From contig NZ_QFFN01000001.1 in NCBI RefSeq assembly GCF_003129925.1, forward strand, positions 124,001 to 188,000: DNA of 64,000 bases, read 5' to 3'. The stretch comes from Bifidobacterium catulorum (GTDB lineage: Bacteria > Actinomycetota > Actinomycetes > Actinomycetales > Bifidobacteriaceae). The translations under genes and the position numbers were made by a program. Of the stretch, positions 46,559 through 56,577 are shown piece after piece (positions within the stretch are counted from its first letter, which is position 1; each line of letters starts with the position of its first letter). The notes beneath the pieces are model-generated. The model saw only the letters and a program-made list of their open reading frames with translations, was not told the origin of the DNA and made no database searches.

Positions 46559-47745
46559 CAGCGCATGTGCTCGGGCCACGAGGCCAGATAGTTCTCGGCG
46601 TTCCTGCGCGTCTCGGTGACGCTGTCGCCGCCGAACTTCTCCAACGCGAACCTGGCGAGCGTCAGACGCATCATGGCCTCGGCCACGACGGATGCCGCGG
46701 GGACGGCGGTGGTGTCGGAACGCTGGTTGATGGCCTGTGCGGCCTCGCCGGTGAGCACATCCACCGTGCGCAGGGCGCGCGGGATGGAGGGGATGGGCTT
46801 CATGGCGGCGCGCACGCGGATGACCTCGCCGTTGGAGGTGCCGCCTTCGATTCCTCCCGCATGGTTGGACAGGCGCGTGATGCGGCCGTTCTCGTCGGTC
46901 ACGATCTCGTCATGGGCCTGGGAGCCGGGACGCCGCGCCTCAAGGAAGCCGTCGCCGATCTCCACGCCCTTGATGGCCTGGATGCCCATGATCGCCGAGG
47001 CGAGGGCGGCGTCGAGACGACGATCGGACTCCACATGGGTGCCAAGACCGGCGGGCACGCCGTAGGCAAGCACCTCGACCACGCCGCCGACGGTGTCCCC
47101 GGACTTCTTGATCTCGTCGATACGCGCCATCATGCGACGCTCGCCCTCCTTGTCGAGCGTGCGCACGGGGGATGCGTCCAAGGCCTCAAGATCGTCCGGC
47201 GTGGGCAGTGGCGCCCCCTCGTCCACACCTGCGCCGCCAATGGAGATCACGTGGGCGACGGTGCGGATGCCGAGCGTCTGCTCAAGGAATTTGGCGGCCA
47301 CGGCGCCGAGCGCCACACGGGACGCGGTCTCTCGCGCGCTGGAGCGTTCCAGCACCGGGCGGGCGTCGTCGAAACCATACTTGCGCATGCCCGTAAGGTC
47401 CGCGTGGCCGGGACGCGGTCGGCTCAGAGCCGCGTTGCGGCCGGTCTGCGGCAGATCATGGTCGAGAGGGTCGGCGCTCATGACCTCGGTCCACTTCGGC
47501 CATTCGGTGTTGGCGATCTCGATGGCGATGGGCGAGCCGAGCGTGGAGCCGTGCCGCACACCGGTGAGCAGACGCACCTTGTCCTCCTCGAACTTCATCC
47601 GCGCACCACGGCCATAGCCCAGCCGGCGACGGGCCAACGCGTCCTTGATATCCTGCGAGGTGACCTCGACGCCTGCGGGCAATCCCTCGATCATGGCCAC
47701 CAGGGCCTCGCCATGTGACTCCCCTGCCGTCTGCCAGCGCAACAT
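46558..47745 (-). CDS. aroC: Chorismate synthase
   Basis: A 395-residue FMN-dependent enzyme for the last shikimate-pathway step, EPSP to chorismate. Signatures: [56 protein letters not shown] and the C-terminal [24 protein letters not shown] precedes the ATG at 47745. It heads the aroC-aroKB-aroQ operon, so three non-adjacent pathway steps are coexpressed. Confidence 0.97.
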   Translation of the reverse strand: MLRWQTAGESHGEALVAMIEGLPAGVEVTSQDIKDALARRRLGYGRGARMKFEEDKVRLLTGVRHGSTLGSPIAIEIANTEWPKWTEVMSADPLDHDLPQTGRNAALSRPRPGHADLTGMRKYGFDDARPVLERSSARETASRVALGAVAAKFLEQTLGIRTVAHVISIGGAGVDEGAPLPTPDDLEALDASPVRTLDKEGERRMMARIDEIKKSGDTVGGVVEVLAYGVPAGLGTHVESDRRLDAALASAIMGIQAIKGVEIGDGFLEARRPGSQAHDEIVTDENGRITRLSNHAGGIEGGTSNGEVIRVRAAMKPIPSIPRALRTVDVLTGEAAQAINQRSDTTAVPAASVVAEAMMRLTLARFALEKFGGDSVTETRRNAENYLASWPEHMR

Positions 47746-47838
47746 CGCCCTTCTCCTTCTATCGATGCCGAATGCCGCGGGACCTCGATCCCCGCGCATC
47801 CGGTTACTTGTCGTTAACCTCGGTATATCTTACGTTCA

Positions 47839-48285
47839 ATGGCATACCTTTTCCTTATTCCTAGCGCAATCGCCGGAATCATGATCGCTTGTACCGATAT
47901 TCGGACACGACGAGTGCCCCGCATGGTCGTCGCCGCGGGGTCGGCCGCGCAGCTGGCATGCATCGTCGCATGGTGCATATGGTCGGGATCGTGGGCGCCG
48001 TTGGCATGGTCCATGGGATTCGCGCTGGCGTGCACGCTCGTGCAGCTGGCACTGGCGCTGGTCCGGCCCGGGGCGCTCGGCTTCGGCGACGTGACATGCA
48101 CGCTGCTGATGGGATTGGCCGTCGGATGCCTCGGGGTCGAGGCCGTGGCCGTATGGTGGCTGTTCATGGGCCTGTTCGGTCTTGCCATGTTGGGAATACA
48201 GCGAGGCCGGGGCGGGGACTCCATCCCCTTCGCCCCGGCCATCGTGGCCGCCGCGTTCACGGCGGCGGCACTCAACGCGCTGTGA
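47839..48285 (+). CDS. A24-type prepilin peptidase-like membrane protein
   Basis: A 148-residue membrane protein with about five hydrophobic segments. The two catalytic aspartates of type IV prepilin peptidases appear in ACTDIRTRRVPR and GALGFGDVTC, so it is a TadV-like or stand-alone A24 peptidase lacking the N-methylation domain. It would process prepilins of a Tad/type IV pilus encoded elsewhere. No Shine-Dalgarno precedes the ATG; a TATCTT element upstream suggests a leaderless message. It is divergent from aroC and convergent with mltG. Confidence 0.82.
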   Translation: MAYLFLIPSAIAGIMIACTDIRTRRVPRMVVAAGSAAQLACIVAWCIWSGSWAPLAWSMGFALACTLVQLALALVRPGALGFGDVTCTLLMGLAVGCLGVEAVAVWWLFMGLFGLAMLGIQRGRGGDSIPFAPAIVAAAFTAAALNAL

Positions 48286-48304
48286 CGCTCGCCTCCTACG
48301 CCTC

Positions 48305-49498
48305 CTAGTTCTTGGCCTCCCAGGCCTCGTACTCCTTGGCGTACTTCTGGAATTCGGCCTGATCGGCGGTGAACTTGGTCTCGCCGGTGTCGAGGTTCAC
48401 GGTGACGAAGTACAGCCAGTCGCCGTCTTCGGGGTGCATGGCCGCGTTGATGGCCGTGTCCCCAGCCTGGCTGATGGGAGTCGGCGGCAGCCCCTTTTGG
48501 ATGCGCGAATTGTAGGGGTTCTTCCCGTCGTTGAGCATCGCGCGGGTCAGGGCTCGCGGAGCCACGTTGTTGCCGTAGGCGACCACGGAGTCCATGCCCA
48601 GCGGCATGTTCCTCGCGAGTCGGTTCTGGATGACGCGCGAGACCTTGCCATAGTAGGAGCTCTGGTTCACCTCGCCTTCGATGATCGACGAGATGATGAG
48701 GATCTCCTCGCGCTTCGATCCCGTGGGCACTTCAAGCGAATCAAGGTGCTCGATGCGCTTGTCGACCATCTCCTTGAGGATGGCCGAAGCCGACTTCTTG
48801 CCCTTGACGTTGTAGTTGCCCGGCTGCAGCCAGCCTTCGAAACTGCCTTTGGCCTCTGACGGCAGGATGCCCTTGCCCTTGGCCTTGACGATCTTGTCGA
48901 ATTCGGATTTGTCGATGCCGGAGAGCTTCGCGGCCTGTTCGATGACGGCCGAGGACCGTTCGCCCGGATTGACCACGAGGAATCCCGTGGCCTTGGTGGA
49001 GTCGGTGAGGATCTTCACCACGTCGTCGGCGCTCATGCGGTACCGCAGCTCGAACGTGCCCGGCTGCAGCTGGTCCTGCAGGCCGGAGTTCGTCACCGCC
49101 TGCTGGAACGCCACGCTGGACTTGACGATGCCCGCCTTGGTGAGGCTGTCTCCGATCTGCACGCTGTTCTGCCCGTTCTCGACGGTGAACTCCACGCTTC
49201 CGCTGCCCGGTCCCGGATAATCCGGGGCCTGGGTGCGGGAGACCTGCACCTTGTCGCGTGCGGCCGACAGGTTGGAGTACAAGAACCAGCCGCCGCCGAT
49301 CACAGCCGCCAGCACGAAGACGGCCACGACGATCTTGACCACTCGGGAACGCTGCTTCTTGCGACGATGCTTACGGAGCTCCCGCCTCGACCGAGGCGGA
49401 CGGGGCGGCATGGAGGGATCCAACTCGGATTCCCCGCCCGCTCCCACCCAGCGGGTCTGTTCGGCGAAGAAATCCTGCATATCATCGTCGTCGCTCAT
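48305..49498 (-). CDS. mltG: Endolytic murein transglycosylase MltG (YceG-like)
   Basis: A 397-residue membrane-anchored lytic transglycosylase that terminates glycan strands. A basic N-terminal cytoplasmic tail (RSRRELRKHRRKKQRSR) precedes one transmembrane helix (about 54-75). The extracellular part has a LysM-like segment and the catalytic domain with the glutamate in SSIIEGEVNQ and the YNSRIQKGLPPTPISQAG motif. Its ATG overlaps the ruvX stop by four bases, the usual ruvX-mltG coupling. Confidence 0.95.
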   Translation of the reverse strand: MSDDDDMQDFFAEQTRWVGAGGESELDPSMPPRPPRSRRELRKHRRKKQRSRVVKIVVAVFVLAAVIGGGWFLYSNLSAARDKVQVSRTQAPDYPGPGSGSVEFTVENGQNSVQIGDSLTKAGIVKSSVAFQQAVTNSGLQDQLQPGTFELRYRMSADDVVKILTDSTKATGFLVVNPGERSSAVIEQAAKLSGIDKSEFDKIVKAKGKGILPSEAKGSFEGWLQPGNYNVKGKKSASAILKEMVDKRIEHLDSLEVPTGSKREEILIISSIIEGEVNQSSYYGKVSRVIQNRLARNMPLGMDSVVAYGNNVAPRALTRAMLNDGKNPYNSRIQKGLPPTPISQAGDTAINAAMHPEDGDWLYFVTVNLDTGETKFTADQAEFQKYAKEYEAWEAKN

Positions 49499-49977
49499 AA
49501 AGCCTCCACATCAGTATCCGTCTGCCTACCATGCCGGTCGGCCGCGTCCAGAGCGGCCTGCAGCAGCACCACGGCGGATTGCTGGTCCACGTTCGGTCGA
49601 TGCGCGCGCATGCCCAATCCCGCTTCGAGAAGCTGGCGATGCGCGCTGACCGTGGTCATACGTTCATCCAGGAGTTGCACCGTTGCCGCAATCCCCGCGC
49701 CCTCGAGACGTCGCCGGAGGTTTCCGGCCCAGCGGCGTGCCTTCTTGGCGCTTGCCCCTTCCGTTCCATTTAACAGCAACGGGTATCCGACGACCACGTG
49801 GGATACGTGATTGTCCTCGATGACGTCCAGGACGTCGTACAGGGCCTGGAAATAGTCTCCCCGCACCTGGATGTTGCCAATGGGGTGGGCGAGGGTGAGC
49901 TCCGGGTCGGACAATGCGAGTCCGACCCGGGCGTTGCCGAGATCGACGCCCAGCCAGCATGACTTATCGGTCGCCAT
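49495..49977 (-). CDS. ruvX: RuvX/YqgF pre-16S rRNA nuclease
   Basis: A 160-residue RNase H-fold protein of the YqgF family, needed for 16S rRNA 5'-end processing. Landmarks: LGVDLGNARVGLALSDPE with the first acidic residue, VVVGYPLLLNGTEG, and LLDERMTTVSAHRQL. The C-terminal DQQSAVVLLQAALDA holds the last acidic residue. I chose the ATG at 49977 (MATDKSCW), 23 bases after alaS. Despite the name RuvX, it is not shown to act on Holliday junctions here. Confidence 0.94.
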   Translation of the reverse strand: MATDKSCWLGVDLGNARVGLALSDPELTLAHPIGNIQVRGDYFQALYDVLDVIEDNHVSHVVVGYPLLLNGTEGASAKKARRWAGNLRRRLEGAGIAATVQLLDERMTTVSAHRQLLEAGLGMRAHRPNVDQQSAVVLLQAALDAADRHGRQTDTDVEAL

Positions 49978-49999
49978 ATGCCCAGCCGATCGTCCGCGG

Positions 50000-52681
50000 T
50001 CAGCGGCCCGCCACCTGGGCCTTGAGCGAGGCAAGGGCGTCGTCGACCTTCGACGCGTCCTGACCGCCGCCCTGGGCGAAGTCGGGCTTGCCGCCACCGC
50101 CGCCGCCGAGAACCTTGGACGCGGTGCGGACGAGGTCGCCCGCCTTCACGCCGTTGTCGCGGGCGGAGGAGTTCGTGGCCACGATGATGACGGGGTTGCC
50201 GTTCTCGCCCTCGCCGCACAGGGCGACCACCAGAGGCTTGCTTTCGCCGATGCGGCCGCGGACGTCCATCACGGTCTTGCGCAAGGCGTCGACCGAGCCG
50301 AAGCGCCCCACGTTCCGCGCCGCCACGACGATGTCGTCAGTGCTGTTCTTCGCATTCTCGACGAGCTGCGGCACCTGGCCCGCGAGGTTGCTCTCGTACA
50401 TGGAGGCCAGACGGCGGTCGGACTCCTTGAGCTTGGCGAGCAGCGCGTTGACTCGTTCGGCCAGTTCGTCGGGACGTGCGTTGAGCTTGTCGGAAAGCTG
50501 GGAGACGAGGGCGTGCTCACGGGCGTTGTACTCGTAGGCGCCCTGGCCTACCACGGCGTCGACGCGGCGGACGCCGGTGCCGACCGAGGCCTCGGACATG
50601 ATGGACACGGCGCCGATCTTGCCGACGTGGTCCACGTGGGTGCCGCCGCACAGCTCACGGCTCCAGCCGTCCTCGCCGATGGAGACGACGCGCACGATGT
50701 CGCCGTATTTCTCGCCGAACAGGTGCATGGCGCCGAGGGCGATGGCGTCGTCGAACTTCATCTCCTGGGTGGTGACGGCGAGGTTGTCGCGCAGACGGTC
50801 GTTCACCCGTGCCTCGACGGCGCTCATGACACCCTTGCTCGGGGCCTTGCCCCATTGGAAGTCGAAGCGCAGACGGTTCGGGGCATCCTCGGAACCACGC
50901 TGCGTGGCCTGGGGGCCGAGCTCCTCGCGCAGCGCCTTGTGCACCATGTGGGTGGCGGTGTGCGAACGGGCGATGGCGCCGCGTCGGGCCTGGTCGATGG
51001 TGGCGGTGACCTTGGCGCCGCGGACGAGCGTGCCCTCGGTCAGTCGGCACTGGTGCACGGTCAGTCCCTTGATGGGGTGCTGCACGTCGTCGACCTCAAG
51101 CACGGCGCCGTCGTCGGCGAGGATCTCGCCCTGGTCGGCGAGCTGGCCGCCGGCCTCCGCATAGAACGGTGTGCGGTCGAGCACGACCTCCACGGTGGCG
51201 GGGGCGGTGACGGCCGGGACGGAGCCCTTGCCCTCCTGGATGATGCCCAGCACGTTGGAGCGGCTGGAGAAGTCGGTGTAGCCGAGGAATTCGAGCGGCG
51301 CCTCAAGCGTCTTCTTGAAGTCGTCGTACACGGAGAGGTCCACGTTGTGACGCTTCTTCAGCGCGTCGGCACGTGCCCGGGACTTCTGCTCGCTCATGAG
51401 CTCGCGGAACTTGGCCTCGTCCACCTTCACGCCCTGTTCGGCGGCCATCTCCAGGGTCAGCTCGATCGGGAAGCCGTAGGTGTCGTGCAGCGTGAACGCG
51501 TCCTTGCCGGAGACTGTGGGCTCGGAGCCGGATTCCTTGGCGCGGTTCACGGCGACGTCGAGGATGGACGTTCCCTTGTCGAGGGTGCGGCGGAAGGCGT
51601 CCTCCTCGTCGTAGGCGGATTCGGAGACCTCGTGGAAGGTGTCGTTGAGCTCCGGGTAGCTGGGGGCCATGGCGTCCTTGGAGACGGGGAACAGGTGGGG
51701 CAGCACCTCGTCGGTGACGCCCAGCATGCGCATGGACCGCACGGTGCGGCGCAGCAGGCGGCGCAGCACGTAGCCGCGGCCCACATTGCTCGGGCGCACG
51801 CCGTCGCTCATAATCATGAGCGCGGAGCGCACATGATCGGCGACGACACGGAAGCGCACGTCGGCCTCCTCGTTCTCGCCGTACTTGAGGCCGGAGAGCC
51901 GTTCGGCCTCCTCGATGACCGGATAGACCTCGTCGGTCTCGTAGATGTTCTCCTTGCCCTGCATGAGGTAGGCGAGGCGTTCCAGACCGGCACCGGTGTC
52001 GATGTTCTTGTTCTCCAGCTCGCCCACGATGTGCAGGTCGGTCTTGGACTTGACGTTGTCCACCTCGTAGTTCTCGAACACGAGGTCCCAGATCTCGATG
52101 AAGCGGGTCTCGTCGGCGGCGGGGCCGCCGTCCTTGCCGTACTTGGGGCCGCGGTCGACGTAGATCTCGGAGCAGGGGCCGCCGGGGCCGGGGCCGCCGG
52201 TCGTCCAGAAGTTGTCCTCCATGCCGAAGATCTGCATGTGCTCGGGGTCGAAGCCCTCGTTGCGCCACAGGGAGCGCGCCTCTTCGTCGTCGGTGTACGT
52301 CGTGACCCACAGCTTCTCGGGGTCGAAGCCGTAGCCGCCCTCGCTCTGCGGCGTGGTCAGCAGCGTCCACGCATAGTGGATGGCCTCCTCCTTGAAATAG
52401 TCGCCGAAGGAGAAGTTGCCGAGCATCTGGAAGAACGTGCCATGGCGGGTGGTCTTGCCCACCTCGTCGATGTCGAGGGTGCGCACGCACTTCTGGTTGC
52501 TGGCCATGCGCTTATGGGGCGGGGTCTGCTCACCGAGGAGGTACGGGATGAACGGCACCATGCCGGCGATGGTGAACAGGGTGGTCGGGTTCGGCGAGAT
52601 GAGGGACGCCGAGGGAACGACCATATGGTCTTGCTTCGCGAAATAGTCCAGGTATCGTTTCGCGATTTCCGATGTGCGCAT
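50000..52681 (-). CDS. alaS: Alanyl-tRNA synthetase
   Basis: An 893-residue class II synthetase. The catalytic domain begins [16 protein letters not shown] and contains [11 protein letters not shown] and the [12 protein letters not shown] segment; the editing domain has [12 protein letters not shown] and [13 protein letters not shown] zinc-binding motifs; the C-Ala domain ends with the Gly-rich [21 protein letters not shown] lies ten bases before the ATG at 52681; the longer open frame upstream is not homologous. Length is normal. It is followed closely by ruvX. Confidence 0.97.
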   Translation of the reverse strand: MRTSEIAKRYLDYFAKQDHMVVPSASLISPNPTTLFTIAGMVPFIPYLLGEQTPPHKRMASNQKCVRTLDIDEVGKTTRHGTFFQMLGNFSFGDYFKEEAIHYAWTLLTTPQSEGGYGFDPEKLWVTTYTDDEEARSLWRNEGFDPEHMQIFGMEDNFWTTGGPGPGGPCSEIYVDRGPKYGKDGGPAADETRFIEIWDLVFENYEVDNVKSKTDLHIVGELENKNIDTGAGLERLAYLMQGKENIYETDEVYPVIEEAERLSGLKYGENEEADVRFRVVADHVRSALMIMSDGVRPSNVGRGYVLRRLLRRTVRSMRMLGVTDEVLPHLFPVSKDAMAPSYPELNDTFHEVSESAYDEEDAFRRTLDKGTSILDVAVNRAKESGSEPTVSGKDAFTLHDTYGFPIELTLEMAAEQGVKVDEAKFRELMSEQKSRARADALKKRHNVDLSVYDDFKKTLEAPLEFLGYTDFSSRSNVLGIIQEGKGSVPAVTAPATVEVVLDRTPFYAEAGGQLADQGEILADDGAVLEVDDVQHPIKGLTVHQCRLTEGTLVRGAKVTATIDQARRGAIARSHTATHMVHKALREELGPQATQRGSEDAPNRLRFDFQWGKAPSKGVMSAVEARVNDRLRDNLAVTTQEMKFDDAIALGAMHLFGEKYGDIVRVVSIGEDGWSRELCGGTHVDHVGKIGAVSIMSEASVGTGVRRVDAVVGQGAYEYNAREHALVSQLSDKLNARPDELAERVNALLAKLKESDRRLASMYESNLAGQVPQLVENAKNSTDDIVVAARNVGRFGSVDALRKTVMDVRGRIGESKPLVVALCGEGENGNPVIIVATNSSARDNGVKAGDLVRTASKVLGGGGGGKPDFAQGGGQDASKVDDALASLKAQVAGR

Positions 52682-52806
52682 GGATGTGCGGCTCCTTATG
52701 TTGATTGGTCTGGATCGAACGTTGTGGAATCGGCCCGGCCGTGGCGGACCCTGCTGCGGATGCGGCGATTCGGGAAGACGTGCGCGGCGCGCCCTCCCGA
52801 CGGATG

Positions 52807-53052
52807 CTAGCGGGACGCCTTCTCGATGAACTGCCGGTTGAGCTCCTCCTCGCGCGCCCGCCGGTGCGTCTGGAAGTCGTCGAACAGCGACTGCACGGTC
52901 TGGAGCGTGATGGAGGGCTGCTCCTGCTCGGGGCCGAACACGAAACTGCGGGCGGGTTCGGGCGTATGCGCCTTGACATAGGCCTGCGCCTTGGTCACGG
53001 CCATCACGCCGACCCCGACGCCGATGGTGATCCACAGCAGTCGTTTGAACAT
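52807..53052 (-). CDS. Small membrane-anchored protein, function unknown
   Basis: An 81-residue protein with one hydrophobic N-terminal segment (residues 4-20, [16 protein letters not shown]) followed by a charged tail ending in an arginine-rich helix ([16 protein letters not shown]). GGGGGAG precedes the ATG, which follows the DUF948 gene stop by one base, so the pair is translationally coupled. A similar small gene is commonly placed upstream of alaS in bifidobacteria; I do not know its role. Confidence 0.8.
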   Translation of the reverse strand: MFKRLLWITIGVGVGVMAVTKAQAYVKAHTPEPARSFVFGPEQEQPSITLQTVQSLFDDFQTHRRAREEELNRQFIEKASR

Positions 53053-53053
53053 G

Positions 53054-53455
53054 TCACTCCCCCTTGGCGGTGCCGTCGTTCGCGGTCGTCTCGCCGGCCG
53101 CGCGTTTGTTCAGGAAATCCCGTGCGGTCGCCTTCACCGCCCATGCGGCGGACGCGGCCTTGATGACCGGCTTGCCGAGGAAGGAGCCATAGAGGTCGGT
53201 CAGGGCCCCCACGTTCGTGGCGGAGCGTTGGGCGGCGTCGGAGATGGCGTTGACGTCATCAAGGGAGCGGTTCACCTTCTGCACGGTGGATACGCCCTCG
53301 TCCAGCGCCGGAACGGCATGGTCGCCGGTGTCCTTGACGGTCTGTGCGATCTGATCGAACAGCTTCCCCAGACGGATAAGCGGGTAGATCATGAATCCCG
53401 CCAGTATGGCGAACGCGATGGCGGCGATCAATCCGGCGATCTGGCCGATGTCCAT
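53054..53455 (-). CDS. DUF948 family membrane-associated protein
   Basis: A 133-residue protein with one N-terminal transmembrane segment (IAGLIAAIAFAILAGFMIYPL) and a DUF948 region of alternating helices (GKLFDQIAQTVKDTGDHAVP, DVNAISDAAQRSATNVGALT) that resembles methyl-accepting or coiled-coil envelope proteins. The C-terminal tail is charged and low in complexity. No enzyme motif is present. It is likely expressed with the small gene after it and alaS. Confidence 0.82.
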   Translation of the reverse strand: MDIGQIAGLIAAIAFAILAGFMIYPLIRLGKLFDQIAQTVKDTGDHAVPALDEGVSTVQKVNRSLDDVNAISDAAQRSATNVGALTDLYGSFLGKPVIKAASAAWAVKATARDFLNKRAAGETTANDGTAKGE

Positions 53456-53538
53456 GCCGATACCTCATTTCCTGACGATTTCGTGCGTCTTGGACGCAAT
53501 ACAGCATAACAGGCTATCACCTGATGCGAACACCGGCG

Positions 53539-54216
53539 TCATTGGTTGTAGGAGACGATGGTGATGCCGCCTTCGTCCAGGGGCTTCGACGGATCGTAGT
53601 CCAATACGGTCACGCTGCCGTTCGCGGGACGTTCGGTCAGGTCGTATCCGGCCGGCGCGAACCGATGCATAAGACTCAACAACGTGTTGCCGTGTGAAAT
53701 GACCAGGACATCGTCGCCGTCATGGAGATCCGCGTTCGCGGCGATGATGTCGAAGCCGCCCTCGATGCGCCGCCAGTATTCGGATTCGCTTTCGGCGTCA
53801 TGGAACGGATCGGCCTCCTTGAGGAAGTCCTTGGTGGCCGCCAGACCATATCGCTCGACGATGGCGTTGTAGGTCTTCACCCCGTGGGGGGCGCCGGCCG
53901 CATACCAGGCCATGGCCATGTCGAGCCCCTCGTAGTACCCGTAGAACTGCTCCCGGAAATGCATGTCCACGGTCAGCGGCGGACGCCGATGCCCGGCCGC
54001 CTCGCTGATGTCGAGGATCGACCGCGCCGTCAGCTCGGCCCTCGTGGTATCGGAGCAATAAGCGGCGACGAACTCGACGTCCGCCAGCTTATGGCCGGCC
54101 TTTTCGGCGTCGGCGACGCCGGACTCGGTCAACGGCGAGTTGGACCACCCCTGCAGGCGGTTGTATCGGTTGAAATACGTCTGTCCGTGTCGGACCAGAT
54201 GCAGATGAAACGTCAT
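53539..54216 (-). CDS. Histidine phosphatase family protein (phosphoglycerate-mutase-like)
   Basis: A 225-residue histidine phosphatase. The catalytic RHG is in LHLVRHGQTYFNRYNRLQG and the second histidine in VLVISHGNTLLSLMH. The helical insert GYYEGLDMAMAWYAAGAPHG suits a broad-specificity phosphatase rather than a glycolytic mutase. GAGGAG precedes the ATG. A second family member lies 80 bases upstream on the same strand. Confidence 0.9.
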   Translation of the reverse strand: MTFHLHLVRHGQTYFNRYNRLQGWSNSPLTESGVADAEKAGHKLADVEFVAAYCSDTTRAELTARSILDISEAAGHRRPPLTVDMHFREQFYGYYEGLDMAMAWYAAGAPHGVKTYNAIVERYGLAATKDFLKEADPFHDAESESEYWRRIEGGFDIIAANADLHDGDDVLVISHGNTLLSLMHRFAPAGYDLTERPANGSVTVLDYDPSKPLDEGGITIVSYNQ

Positions 54217-54295
54217 TTCTCCTCATTCCCATCGTTTACGCGGCATGATTCGGATATTCCGGCCTGGTCGACACCGTCGACGGCCGCCGTCCCCA

Positions 54296-55126
54296 TCACT
54301 GTACCAGCGGCTTCCATCGCGGCATCTCCTCATGCCGCAGGTCGGCGGGGCCGTTCTCCCAGTCCAGAAGACCGGCGACCTGCGGTCCGGTGTTGAACTC
54401 ATTCAACGACCAGACGCGCCTGCCGCCCGGACGACATCCGGGGGTGAGCCTCGACCAGAAGGCGTTGCGCATCGCCCCCAGCCCGTTCAACCCGTCCGGA
54501 TTCATGCCGATCAGGGTCTCCACCGTCGCCACGATCCACGAACCGTGGCTGACCACGACCAGGGTGGTGTCCTCGTCATCGTTCTCGTGGACGGACACGA
54601 TCGCGTTCAGGGCGTCGGCGCCCCGGCGGCCGCAGTCGACACGGCTTTCGACGCCATAGCGCAGTTCGCCGCCCGTGTGGGCTCGCCACGAACGGTATGC
54701 GGCATCGTCGATCTGCCTGATCTCGGGACGGGTGAGCCCCTCCCATTGACCGAAGCTGCGTTCCCGGAACCGTTCGTCGAGTATGACCGGCAGACCAAGC
54801 AGGTCCGCGAACGCATGGGCCGTCTGCTCCGCACGGAACAGGTCGGACGACATGACGATCATGGATCGTCCCGCCACCGGGGCGTTGCGGTACTCGTCGA
54901 TGTCGCTGAGCTCGGCGGCGCCGGGCCCCGGCTGGGGCAGCGCATCCGGATGGCGGGCGATGTTGGAGACCTTGGCCCAATAGAACCTTCTGGCGAGCTC
55001 GTAGCCGGTCTGGTCGGCCTGCCATTGCCCGATGACGTCGAGGGGCACATCGATCTGTCCCTGCAATCGGTGCGCGAGGTTGTATGCGGTTCGTCCGTGC
55101 CGTATCAGCATCACTTCGGTAATCAT
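54296..55126 (-). CDS. Histidine phosphatase family protein (second copy)
   Basis: A 276-residue paralogue of the downstream phosphatase. RHG is in EVMLIRHGRTAYNLAHRLQG and the second catalytic histidine in TLVVVSHGSWIVATVE; FGQWEGLTRPEIRQID is the typical acid-base region. It is longer by 50 residues in the C-terminal half. The two are only distantly similar, so an old duplication or independent recruitment is equally possible. Substrate unknown. Confidence 0.9.
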   Translation of the reverse strand: MITEVMLIRHGRTAYNLAHRLQGQIDVPLDVIGQWQADQTGYELARRFYWAKVSNIARHPDALPQPGPGAAELSDIDEYRNAPVAGRSMIVMSSDLFRAEQTAHAFADLLGLPVILDERFRERSFGQWEGLTRPEIRQIDDAAYRSWRAHTGGELRYGVESRVDCGRRGADALNAIVSVHENDDEDTTLVVVSHGSWIVATVETLIGMNPDGLNGLGAMRNAFWSRLTPGCRPGGRRVWSLNEFNTGPQVAGLLDWENGPADLRHEEMPRWKPLVQ

Positions 55127-55290
55127 GGTGTCCCGTCCCGTCTGACGTGCCCGTGGGCCTTACGGTTCATCATCATAGGATGATGCCGGGAGCCGAACGC
55201 ACGAGAGACGGGCAAAACAGGGTTTTCCGATATGGGGCCTATTGTTGAGGGGTATCGAGGACCATAGACCATGCGGAACGGGATTTCATC

Positions 55291-55962
55291 ATGGATATCA
55301 TACTGGCCGCCGGGAGCCCGGCGCTTCGCGACGCCTTGGGCGACACGCTTCGCAGGGCGCATCATACGGTGATCGCATTCCCCGTGCCCGCCGACGAGGA
55401 ACCGCCCGACGACGTCCGCGCCGATCTGGTCATCATCGACGACGGGTTCCCGTTCCAATCCCATCCGGATCAATGGAACATCGTGTTGCGCAATATGCAG
55501 ACCGCGCCGACGATGATGCTGCGCTCCCCCGCATTGGGGCGGGCCGGGACGAGGTCGCCGCTGCCCTCCGAGCTCGCATCGGTACACGCCGGAATCCTGC
55601 TGGACAAGCCCTTCTCCGACGCGCAGCTTCTGGCATATGTGCGGATGGTGCGGGAGCATGGCACCGGACATGGGCCACTGCTGGCCCGCGGCGGCCTGGT
55701 GCTTGACACCGAATCCAAACAGGCCTTCTACGGCGATGACACGCCGATCGCCCTCTCCCCCCGCGAATACGCCGCACTGCTTGCCCTCATCGAGGCGGAC
55801 GGCTCCTATCTCTCCTTCGAGGAGCTGCTCGAACGCGTGTGCGGCCGCGGAGTGTTCGAGCAACGGGACATCATGACGACGGTGATGTACCGGCTCATAC
55901 GAAAGATGCGCCGCGTCGGGCTGTTCATCACGAAGCACGGCGACAGCTACCGCATCGGATAG
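55291..55962 (+). CDS. Orphan response-regulator-like winged-helix protein
   Basis: A 223-residue protein with a receiver-like N-terminal domain and an OmpR/PhoB-type DNA-binding C-terminal domain (IALSPREYAALLALIEADG, VMYRLIRKMRRVGLFITKHG). The receiver is atypical: the usual acidic pair after the first strand is missing (MDIILAAGSP), although a strand-3 aspartate (LVIIDDG) and a KP pair (LLDKPFSDAQL) remain. No histidine kinase gene is adjacent. It may act without phosphorylation. The ribosome-binding site is weak. Confidence 0.82.
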   Translation: MDIILAAGSPALRDALGDTLRRAHHTVIAFPVPADEEPPDDVRADLVIIDDGFPFQSHPDQWNIVLRNMQTAPTMMLRSPALGRAGTRSPLPSELASVHAGILLDKPFSDAQLLAYVRMVREHGTGHGPLLARGGLVLDTESKQAFYGDDTPIALSPREYAALLALIEADGSYLSFEELLERVCGRGVFEQRDIMTTVMYRLIRKMRRVGLFITKHGDSYRIG

Positions 55963-55990
55963 GCCGACAACTTCCCGCGGGAGGCGGCCC

Positions 55991-56359
55991 TCAAGCGCCC
56001 CGCATCACGGTGGCGCCGAACGGCATCAGCGCGAGTTTCGCCATCTTGAACGATTGCAGTCCGAACGGGATGCCGATGATGGTGATGCAGTTGGCGAGAC
56101 CGGCGATGACGTAGCCGATGGCCATCCACAGACCTGCCAGCAGCAGCCAGACGATGTTGAGCAGCGTCGAGCCAAGTCCTCCCCCATAGACGATTTCCTT
56201 GCCGAACGGCGTCAGGGTCAATTGCGCCATCTTGAAGGCCTGCACACCCAGTGGGATGCCGATGACGGTGATGCACAGCACGAGTCCGATGATGGCCCAG
56301 CCGATGGCCAGGAACAGTCCCCCGAATATCAGCCAGATGATGTTACCGATGAGTCTCAT
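55991..56359 (-). CDS. yccF: YccF domain inner-membrane protein
   Basis: A 122-residue membrane protein with two YccF repeats: IIWLIFGGLFLAIGWAIIGL with ITVIGIPLGVQAFKMAQL, and IVWLLLAGLWMAIGYVIAGL with ITIIGIPFGLQSFKMAKL. Four hydrophobic segments are present. The function of the family is unknown. I chose the ATG at 56359 (MRLIGNIIW), which follows GGGGAG; an in-frame ATG lies 11 codons upstream but lacks a site. Confidence 0.9.
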   Translation of the reverse strand: MRLIGNIIWLIFGGLFLAIGWAIIGLVLCITVIGIPLGVQAFKMAQLTLTPFGKEIVYGGGLGSTLLNIVWLLLAGLWMAIGYVIAGLANCITIIGIPFGLQSFKMAKLALMPFGATVMRGA

Positions 56360-56523
56360 GGTCTTCTCCCCTTTTTTCGCGGAATACTGCAATCATTTGC
56401 AGTCCCGTCTCTTGGAATCGTCGATGACTCCATTATCGGGGATTCGATCATGGACCGCCATGCGGGTTCACCCTGATTCCTCCCCCATTCCACCCTGAAG
56501 GCATCAGGGAAGGCAGGCGCGCG

Positions 56524-56561
56524 GGAAAAGAAAAACCCTGCGGGCCTTTCGGCACGCAGGG
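56524..56561 (-). terminator. Rho-independent terminator of rpsD
   Basis: CCCTGCG and CGCAGGG form a stem with a 12-base loop that can pair further, followed on the minus strand by TTTTTCTTTTCCC. It lies 17 bases after the rpsD stop. Confidence 0.88.
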
Positions 56562-56577
56562 CGATGATCGAAGACGA

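Noticed and set aside
44435-46591. 718-codon plus-strand open frame opposite aroQ and aroKB
   Set aside because: It spans two well-supported minus-strand genes and has no family features.
49871-52810. 979-codon open frame on the plus strand opposite alaS
   Set aside because: Antisense shadow of a G+C-rich gene: the product is Leu/Val/Gly/Asp/His-rich with no domain, and the minus strand encodes complete AlaS.
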